NCBI GenBank assembly: GCA_944350395.1
Contig: CALVPA010000037.1
Location: 1-12,066 of the forward strand
Direction: 5' to 3'
Origin: an uncultured Bacilli bacterium
GTDB taxonomy: Bacteria; Bacillota_I; Bacilli_A; RF39; UBA660
Length of the DNA stretch: 12,066 bases
Below are positions 7,202-12,066 of the stretch, one piece after another. The position numbers were made by a program, and so were the translations under genes. The notes below the pieces were generated by a model that had not been told where the DNA came from, did no database searches, and saw only the letters and a program-made list of their open reading frames with translations. Each line of letters begins with the position of its first letter. Position 1 is the stretch's first letter.

Positions 7202-7240
7202 GATTTCCATTTTTAACTTCCCACATCAAAAATTTCCATC
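7202..7240 (-). ncRNA. candidate structured mRNA leader of rplM-rpsI (possible ribosomal protein autoregulation site)
   Basis: In the RNA sense this element is symmetric: GAU / GGAA / AUUUUU, a 13-base loop (GAUGUGGGAAGUU), then AAAAAU / GGAA / AUC. The outer and inner arms pair perfectly, leaving a GGAA-opposite-GGAA internal loop that could form tandem G-A pairs. It lies between the predicted transcription start (about 7255) and the ribosome-binding site (7191-7197). L13 leaders are known in Bacillota, but I cannot confirm that this matches that family. No T-run follows, so it is not a terminator. Confidence 0.35.
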
Positions 7241-7261
7241 AAATAAAATGTACCGATTAAG

Positions 7262-7290
7262 ATTATATGGGAAAAGTACTAAAAAGTCAA
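7262..7290 (-). promoter_or_regulatory. strong sigma-A promoter for rplM-rpsI
   Basis: On the minus strand TTGACT (7285-7290) and TATAAT (7262-7267) are separated by exactly 17 bases; five of six and six of six positions match the consensus. It lies just after the CmpB-family gene and gives a leader of about 70 bases before rplM. It lets the ribosomal genes be expressed independently of the upstream truA unit. Confidence 0.85.
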
Positions 7291-7307
7291 CTAAAATTCT
7301 ACAATAT

Positions 7308-7961
7308 TTATGCCTTTTTACGATTATCATTTTTTATTATACGCATATTTGGAAAAACTTTTTTTAAAAATTCATCGTCATATTTTCTATCTAAAAATTT
7401 ATCTACATATGTGATAGGCGCAATTCCTCTAGTCCTTGCACTCCATCTAGCAATAGCCATCATAGATACAGACATGTTTAAAATCATAAAGGAAGCAATG
7501 CATATCATTAACCATTTATTCAGATCTGGATTAATTTTAGCAACCAATTTCTTTATAACTGGAAAAATTTTCTTAATCCACAATATTGCAAGTAATCCCC
7601 AAAAGATAGAATGTAAAATATCAATTCGACCATTTAAATTTAATATTTTTTGTGAGTAGTTCCAAGAATATGTTTTAAAGAATAACACTTGTCCGAAGTG
7701 AACGATATATTCTAAAAGAGATCCTATTATGAGACCGCCTAAAAATAGATATATATTTTTTTTATCTTTTATTGGAAGCAAAAAATAGGTAATAAGAATA
7801 GCACCAATTCCATATAGTGGGTTAAATGGCCCATATATGACGCCCTGTCTCGATGCAATATATCCATTTTTTATAAGACACCAAATCATTTCTACTATTA
7901 CCCCTAAAAAAGAGCTAATCATAAAAATCCAAAATATATCTTTTACGGTAAGTTTTTTCAT
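7308..7961 (-). CDS. CmpB-family membrane protein (putative ABC-transporter type IV, PF06541-like)
   Basis: This 217-residue membrane protein has about five hydrophobic segments (around residues 8-28, 48-64, 70-90, 113-130 and 150-170). Family hallmarks are G-x3-E (20-24, GVIVE), SRQGVIYGPFNPLYG (37-51), LLEYIVHF (82-89), WNYSQKILNLNGRID (100-114) and an R-x3-R-G-I segment (175-180). It ends in FLDRKYDDEFLKKVFPN, also typical. The family is annotated as a putative ABC-transporter permease, but its substrate and function are not established. Its start is one base past the truA stop, so it belongs to the same transcript as the two degenerate EcfA-like genes. That makes a functional link possible but unproven. 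The family call is firm; the role is not. Confidence 0.8.
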   Translation of the reverse strand: MKKLTVKDIFWIFMISSFLGVIVEMIWCLIKNGYIASRQGVIYGPFNPLYGIGAILITYFLLPIKDKKNIYLFLGGLIIGSLLEYIVHFGQVLFFKTYSWNYSQKILNLNGRIDILHSIFWGLLAILWIKKIFPVIKKLVAKINPDLNKWLMICIASFMILNMSVSMMAIARWSARTRGIAPITYVDKFLDRKYDDEFLKKVFPNMRIIKNDNRKKA

Positions 7962-7962
7962 A

Positions 7963-8691
7963 CTAATACAAAATTTCTTTTAAATATAGTCCACAAGCAG
8001 GGGCTGGACTATATTCTACTGCCCTTTCCTTTTTTTCTAACAATTTTTTTACTGTGCAATTATTTATTTTTTTACTTCCAACTAATATTAGTATGGATAC
8101 TATATTTCTAACCATATATGTGTAAAATGCTTTCCCTTTTATTTCAATTTCTATTGTATTCTCATCACTACTATAAATTTTAATATAATCGATAATACTA
8201 TCATAAGTTTTGTGTTTTCCACACACAAACGCTTTAAAATCGTGTCCACCTTCTATTAGGACAGATGCTTTTTTCATTAAATCTATATCTAATTTTTTAT
8301 TATAATTATAGACATAATCACTCTTTATTGGGTCATATTCTCCGGTGTTTATTTTATATAGATATGTCTTTGATCTAACAGAAAACCTCGCATGAAAGTT
8401 TTCATCGTTTATTTCTGTACAATCTTTTATATACAGATAAGGCGACGATGCTCTATTTAAATAATATCGGAGTCTATAGGGATTCGTTTTCTTTTCGATT
8501 TCAAAGTGACATTTTTGACAAAGTGCATGTACTCCTCTATCGGTTCTGCCAGAACATTTTACTGAAACATGCTTTTCGTTTAATTTTGTAAGAATTTGTT
8601 CTAATTCTCCTTGCACCGTTAATTTATTTTTAAGTTTTTGTAATCCCCAATATTTAGAGCCGTCGTATGATACTGTTATCAAGTATTTCAT
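7963..8691 (-). CDS. truA: tRNA pseudouridine(38-40) synthase TruA
   Basis: TruA converts uridines 38, 39 and 40 in tRNA anticodon arms to pseudouridine. The 242-residue protein carries the catalytic aspartate in GRTDRGVHA (D51), the NFHARFSVRSKTYLY segment (about 97-111), YMVRNIVSILILVG near residue 190, and the ending SPAPACGLYL. The ATG overlaps the preceding gene's TGA stop (ATGA), indicating coupled translation. truA between ECF ATPase genes and rplM-rpsI is the standard Bacillota order, except that ecfT, which normally precedes truA directly, is missing. The enzyme itself looks complete. Confidence 0.96.
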   Translation of the reverse strand: MKYLITVSYDGSKYWGLQKLKNKLTVQGELEQILTKLNEKHVSVKCSGRTDRGVHALCQKCHFEIEKKTNPYRLRYYLNRASSPYLYIKDCTEINDENFHARFSVRSKTYLYKINTGEYDPIKSDYVYNYNKKLDIDLMKKASVLIEGGHDFKAFVCGKHKTYDSIIDYIKIYSSDENTIEIEIKGKAFYTYMVRNIVSILILVGSKKINNCTVKKLLEKKERAVEYSPAPACGLYLKEILY

Positions 8692-9329
8692 TTCTTCACA
8701 CTTCTATAAATTGCCTTTAATAGATCATTTATATCCTTGTAGTAATCTAGTTTAGCACCCTTTTCATTTGCTATATCTACAAAATTTATAATATCTGTTT
8801 TAAGTGGAAGTTCTTTTATATCACAGCCATTATATATTATTTTATTTTCCTCAACTATTATATAGCGTTCACACTTTTCGACTACCGAGTTTATATCGTC
8901 AGTAGAAAAAATTATTGTCTTATTTATTATGTTTTTTTTATCTTTAATAAATTTTATAATATTTTTTACGTCCTTGTCGATAAGCACATTATCTATATGG
9001 TCTAAAAATATAACTTTTGAAGAGCCAATTAATAATTTGATAATCAAAATTTTTGCTAATTCACTTGTCGATAAATTTTTCATTTTACGAATTTTTAATG
9101 TTTCAGTTAAGCCAAGTTCTTCAAATGCTTTTTTTATAAACGTTCTATTTTTTTTATTTAGTATTAGTCCAAAAAATAGTAATACTCGAGTTTTTTCGTT
9201 ATATTTAATTTTACGCACATCGTAAAAATTGTTGTATATAAAGTTAGAATCAATCTCAATTAATCCACATATCTCATTCATACCATAAATGTCGTTATCG
9301 ATCGCAAAATTAGAATATTCTATTTCCAT
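8688..9329 (-). CDS. EcfA2-like degenerate ABC ATPase lacking Walker A
   Basis: This 213-residue protein aligns by motif with the second ECF-transporter ATPase but is about 60-70 residues shorter. The N-terminal region with the Walker A P-loop is missing. The remainder is recognisable: IEIDSNFIYNN (about 24-34), KKAFEELGL (66-74), a signature-like LSTSE (86-90, normally LSGGQ) and Walker B VIFLD (106-110). That Walker B is followed by H111 where the catalytic Glu should be. The switch segment TIIFSTDD (138-145) has D144 where the family has His. It should not bind or hydrolyse ATP on its own. The ATG is preceded by a good GGTGGA and overlaps the upstream gene by 10 bases, so the short form looks like the intended protein. 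The frame is intact over its length, which argues against simple decay. The function is unknown; it may pair with the upstream EcfA1-like protein. Confidence 0.7.
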   Translation of the reverse strand: MEIEYSNFAIDNDIYGMNEICGLIEIDSNFIYNNFYDVRKIKYNEKTRVLLFFGLILNKKNRTFIKKAFEELGLTETLKIRKMKNLSTSELAKILIIKLLIGSSKVIFLDHIDNVLIDKDVKNIIKFIKDKKNIINKTIIFSTDDINSVVEKCERYIIVEENKIIYNGCDIKELPLKTDIINFVDIANEKGAKLDYYKDINDLLKAIYRSVKK

Positions 9330-10105
9330 AATTCATCCACCAACTTTTTTTTATCAGTATAGATTTTTTTTGTCAAATCATAATGATTTAACTCTATACT
9401 CAAATCCACTGTAAAAGGAAGTTTAAAGCCAAGTCTTTTAAGTAAAGTGTCCATTTTTAATACTGACATCGTGTTTCCTTCCAATATAAGTACAAAATTT
9501 TCTAGCACAAAAATTTTGTTCCCATATAATGAATCTTTTAAATTTGTAGTAACGTTTAACAAAGTTATATTTTTACTCTTTATGTAGTCAATAATTTTTT
9601 TCTTATCAGCTTCTTGGACACCGGTTAGCACATTGTCGATTGCTAAAAAATCAGGATCTATTATGAGATATCTTAAAATCTTTATTAAGTTAGTATCAGA
9701 ATGAGACAATTGTTTAAATTGTATATTAGCAAATCTAGATAAATCAAATTTATTTTTAAAATTGTCTACACGCGAATTTATTTCACTTGTGTCTAATCCT
9801 AATTTTTTTAAATAATATGATAATTCGGTATCGATTGAATTAGTCAAAAGTGGAGTGTCGAATACGACGACTAATTCTTTTTGTAATTCTTTAATGTCAC
9901 AGTCCTTGATATTGTTTCCTCCATAAAAAAGTGTATCGTTAGGTAGTTTATTACATAGCATGGATAATAATGTAGTTTTACCACTTCCAGACGTGCCAAC
10001 TAGTGTTACTATATCACCTGCATTAATTTCCATATTGAAATCATTAAACGTATTAGTGTTATCGTAACCGAAATTAGTATTTTTAAATTCAATTATTTTT
10101 CCCAT
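9320..10105 (-). CDS. EcfA1-like ABC ATPase with degenerate catalytic motifs
   Basis: This 261-residue ABC ATPase resembles EcfA1 of ECF vitamin/metal transporters in length, in position upstream of truA, and in its C-terminal region (LKMDTLLKRLGFKLPFTVDL, about 216-235). Walker A is intact (GTSGSGKT, 37-44). Other motifs are not: the Q-loop glutamine is D83 (VVFDTP), the signature is LSHSD (133-137), Walker B ends FLAIDN with N158 replacing the catalytic Glu, and the H-switch reads VTTN (185-188) with Thr for His. ATP binding remains possible; normal hydrolysis does not seem so. A promoter and the ribosome-binding site AAAGG lie just upstream, and it overlaps the EcfA2-like gene by 10 bases. 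I leave the symbol blank because transport function is doubtful. Confidence 0.75.
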   Translation of the reverse strand: MGKIIEFKNTNFGYDNTNTFNDFNMEINAGDIVTLVGTSGSGKTTLLSMLCNKLPNDTLFYGGNNIKDCDIKELQKELVVVFDTPLLTNSIDTELSYYLKKLGLDTSEINSRVDNFKNKFDLSRFANIQFKQLSHSDTNLIKILRYLIIDPDFLAIDNVLTGVQEADKKKIIDYIKSKNITLLNVTTNLKDSLYGNKIFVLENFVLILEGNTMSVLKMDTLLKRLGFKLPFTVDLSIELNHYDLTKKIYTDKKKLVDELWK

Positions 10106-10123
10106 ATAAATCGCCTTTCTCGT

Positions 10124-10152
10124 ATTATAACATAGTAAGTTTTAAATTTCAT
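10124..10152 (-). promoter_or_regulatory. sigma-A-type promoter for the EcfA-like/truA unit
   Basis: On the minus strand a perfect TATAAT (10124-10129) lies 17 bases from ATGAAA (10147-10152), a four-of-six -35. It sits between the terminator of the upstream gene and the ribosome-binding site of the EcfA1-like gene, giving a leader of only about 15 bases. Confidence 0.65.
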
Positions 10153-10177
10153 TATTATTGTATTGACTAAATATGAT

Positions 10178-10210
10178 AAAAATTCGCCATTATAATTGTG
10201 ACGAATTTTT
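10178..10210 (-). terminator. AT-rich terminator hairpin overlapping the end of the DUF6020-like gene
   Basis: AAAAATTCG (10178-10186) pairs perfectly with CGAATTTTT (10202-10210) around a 15-base loop, and the gene's TAA lies in that loop. The descending arm gives its own U-run in the RNA. The stem holds only two G-C pairs and the loop is large, so efficiency may be modest. Confidence 0.55.
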
Positions 10211-12022
10211 GTTTTTATATAAAATTGCAAGTACAACAGGAAGAGAAAATATGTATGGCATTGCGTATCTAAAATATGCATTTGCAGGACTAGCCATGCA
10301 GACGAGTATTAAAGATAGAGCTGGCAATAAAATCAATATATATTTCTTGTTTTTACTTATTATTGAATATGTGAGCAAATAAAGGTAAATCCAAACTGTA
10401 AAACCGATATTGACAAATAATCCCAACACTGGCACAAATTGAAAACCGTTTCCAAGTCCTGAAAGCACGCTTCTTAGTCCCGATAAATTATTATAATGAT
10501 AGTCAAAACCGGCATCTTTTAATTTAGTATTATAACTATAATATAGATACCATCTACTAGTATTTGGATAAAAATAACCATATATATTATTGACAGTAGC
10601 ATCTACATACGTTAAAGGTCTTTTTAATAGATATTTAAACCAAACTCCAAAATAGTTTTTCACATCGTCGTCTGTAGCATAGCGATTAAAAGTATTTTTT
10701 ACATTGTCTGCAAGTTCTGGATCATATTTTTCCATTATCTTATCATAATCTAATACTTTCGATATTACTTCTTTGTCTTCTTTTGAAATTATATCTTCAT
10801 CATTTTTTATTAGTGCTGCAGTTTGCTGAAAAGGAACAGACAAAACTTCCCTAATACTTGTAGGAGTTATTTTATAGTAAGGAAGTAGTACTTTATTATA
10901 GCCTACATAAGAAATAACGACAATAAATAATGTAAGAATAATTTCTTTTCGTTTATTTTTAGAGACGATTAGACAAAATGGTAAACTCAATAAAATTGTA
11001 TAAATACCATTATTTCTAAATAGAAAGAGCATTATACACAGTAATGTCATAACAATTATATTTTTAAATTTATAATCGTACTTTATAAGTTCATATAGTT
11101 TAATTATGTATAAAAGTATTAGCATTGTAAAAAATGTATCTTTATTTGTAGACATAGCATAAAAAGGAAAAACAGGTATTAGTGAGTACATCGCTAAAAT
11201 TATAAATATTATTTTATTGGGTACCTTTTCTCTTTTTAAAAATTTAATCGAATATGCTAAGGTGCAAACCATAAATAAAACTTGAATAATGCTATATAAG
11301 AATAGTCCTATATTTACGCTCCCTATATTTATTCCAAATTTAAAACAATAGCCTAAAAGTAATGTGTGAATGACTGGATTAAAATTAGTAATAGTAACAC
11401 TTTCATCTAAAAGTACTACACTATCCATATATCTGTTATGTATACCAAGAACCTCTTTAATTTGATTAGCGGGATCATATCCCATAATCGCAGGATAAAA
11501 TGCAATTATATATGGTAAATAACATATCAATATTACTACAAATGAAAATATAAATGGATGTTTTTCAAAACACTCGACTATTCTATTTTTTTTTATATCT
11601 TTTATCTCTAGAGTTGTAAAATAATCATATATTTTATTTAGCGCTATTTCTATAAATGGAAAAATTCCGATGAATTTTATTATAGATATTGCGATAAATG
11701 CCGCATTCCCATAAACCAATTTAGCAGAGTCTGTTACATCAAAACTATAACCAAAAATTAAAAGCAGTGTAAATATAATAGAAAGCACTCTAAATCCAGT
11801 TCTCTTTTTAGTTTTAAACATGTATTTTTTGTAAAACATATACAAAAACACAGCCAAAATTAAAAATGGAATAGCATCTGTATTGTGCCTAGTGTTTAAT
11901 ATTATTTTATTTGGATCTAGTTCTACTATAAAAGAAAACGATGTAAGTATAGCTAACAAAAGAAATACATATTTTTTTAACGCTTCCGGTATTGTCCATT
12001 TCTTATCTGTGAATATGAACAT
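10190..12022 (-). CDS. DUF6020-like polytopic membrane protein (GT-C glycosyltransferase-like fold)
   Basis: This large membrane protein (610 residues from the ATG at 12022) has about a dozen hydrophobic segments. Motifs recall the DUF6020 family: YPAIMGYDPANQI (176-188, with acidic D183 after the first conserved helix), NFNPVIHTLLLG (213-224, H219), STNKDTFF (291-298), LFRNNGIY (334-341), SVPFQQTA (395-402) and SPANAYFRYAMPY (578-590). This layout, with an early extracytoplasmic Asp and many helices, is that of GT-C-type lipid-linked sugar transferases, but no donor or acceptor is known. The start is uncertain: no Shine-Dalgarno precedes the ATG, and the frame stays open upstream to the window edge (14 more codons), so the real start may lie outside. 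It ends in a hairpin terminator and is likely a separate unit from the EcfA-like genes. Where many relatives have rplQ upstream of ecfA1, this gene is found instead. Confidence 0.7.
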   Translation of the reverse strand: MFIFTDKKWTIPEALKKYVFLLLAILTSFSFIVELDPNKIILNTRHNTDAIPFLILAVFLYMFYKKYMFKTKKRTGFRVLSIIFTLLLIFGYSFDVTDSAKLVYGNAAFIAISIIKFIGIFPFIEIALNKIYDYFTTLEIKDIKKNRIVECFEKHPFIFSFVVILICYLPYIIAFYPAIMGYDPANQIKEVLGIHNRYMDSVVLLDESVTITNFNPVIHTLLLGYCFKFGINIGSVNIGLFLYSIIQVLFMVCTLAYSIKFLKREKVPNKIIFIILAMYSLIPVFPFYAMSTNKDTFFTMLILLYIIKLYELIKYDYKFKNIIVMTLLCIMLFLFRNNGIYTILLSLPFCLIVSKNKRKEIILTLFIVVISYVGYNKVLLPYYKITPTSIREVLSVPFQQTAALIKNDEDIISKEDKEVISKVLDYDKIMEKYDPELADNVKNTFNRYATDDDVKNYFGVWFKYLLKRPLTYVDATVNNIYGYFYPNTSRWYLYYSYNTKLKDAGFDYHYNNLSGLRSVLSGLGNGFQFVPVLGLFVNIGFTVWIYLYLLTYSIISKNKKYILILLPALSLILVCMASPANAYFRYAMPYIFSLPVVLAILYKNKNSSQL

Positions 12023-12066
12023 TTTTTGTATAAAATAATTTATTACAAATAAAACACATTCAACTG

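Noticed and set aside
7267..7659. Plus-strand open frame of 130 codons opposite the CmpB-family gene
   Set aside because: It is fully antisense to a gene with clear family motifs and a promoter region; its composition is that of a shadow frame. The same applies to plus-strand frames opposite ftsH (3561-3899, 4443-4685), tilS (4930-5280) and the EcfA2-like gene (8929-9225).
10093..10281. Minus-strand 62-codon frame across the terminator and promoter between two genes
   Set aside because: It covers a terminator hairpin and a promoter, overlaps the DUF6020-like gene in another frame, and has no ribosome-binding site.

Overview
The window is AT-rich (roughly 30% GC by eye) and every convincing gene lies on the minus strand. 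The gene content (Soj/Spo0J-type parA-parB, DUF951, FtsH, TilS, and a truA-rplM-rpsI block preceded by two EcfA-like genes) is that of a low-GC Bacillota chromosome, probably an anaerobic clostridial or Tissierellia-like lineage. The genus cannot be read from the sequence. Gene stops include TAA, TAG and TGA, and tryptophan is encoded by TGG, so the standard bacterial code applies.

In the direction of transcription (right to left): (1) A large polytopic DUF6020/GT-C-like membrane protein (12022-10190, possibly starting beyond the right edge) ends in an AT-rich terminator hairpin. (2) A promoter at 10124-10152 starts a tightly packed run: an EcfA1-like ATPase, an EcfA2-like protein, truA, and a CmpB-family membrane protein. 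In Bacillota this slot normally holds ecfA1-ecfA2-ecfT-truA. Here both ATPases have lost essential catalytic residues, the second has lost its Walker A region, and ecfT is absent. (3) A strong promoter plus a short structured leader precedes rplM-rpsI, which closes with a classic intrinsic terminator. (4) A new promoter drives tilS-ftsH, which overlap and end in a hairpin terminator formed partly from the ftsH coding end. (5) A weaker promoter precedes parA-parB, followed by an MscS-family channel gene, DUF951 and an unidentified membrane protein that runs off the left edge. Most genes in this last run overlap.

Two observations stand out. First, the MscS gene is open over its whole length except for one in-frame TGA (993-995). 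It falls where the family usually has glycine, so the gene looks split by a single GGA-to-TGA change. Second, the ECF-type ATPase pair looks like a retained but catalytically dead or repurposed pseudo-ABC pair, next to a membrane protein of a family labelled ABC-transporter type IV. No mobile element, CRISPR array, tRNA, rRNA or parS site was found, and no intergenic stretch exceeds about 130 bases.
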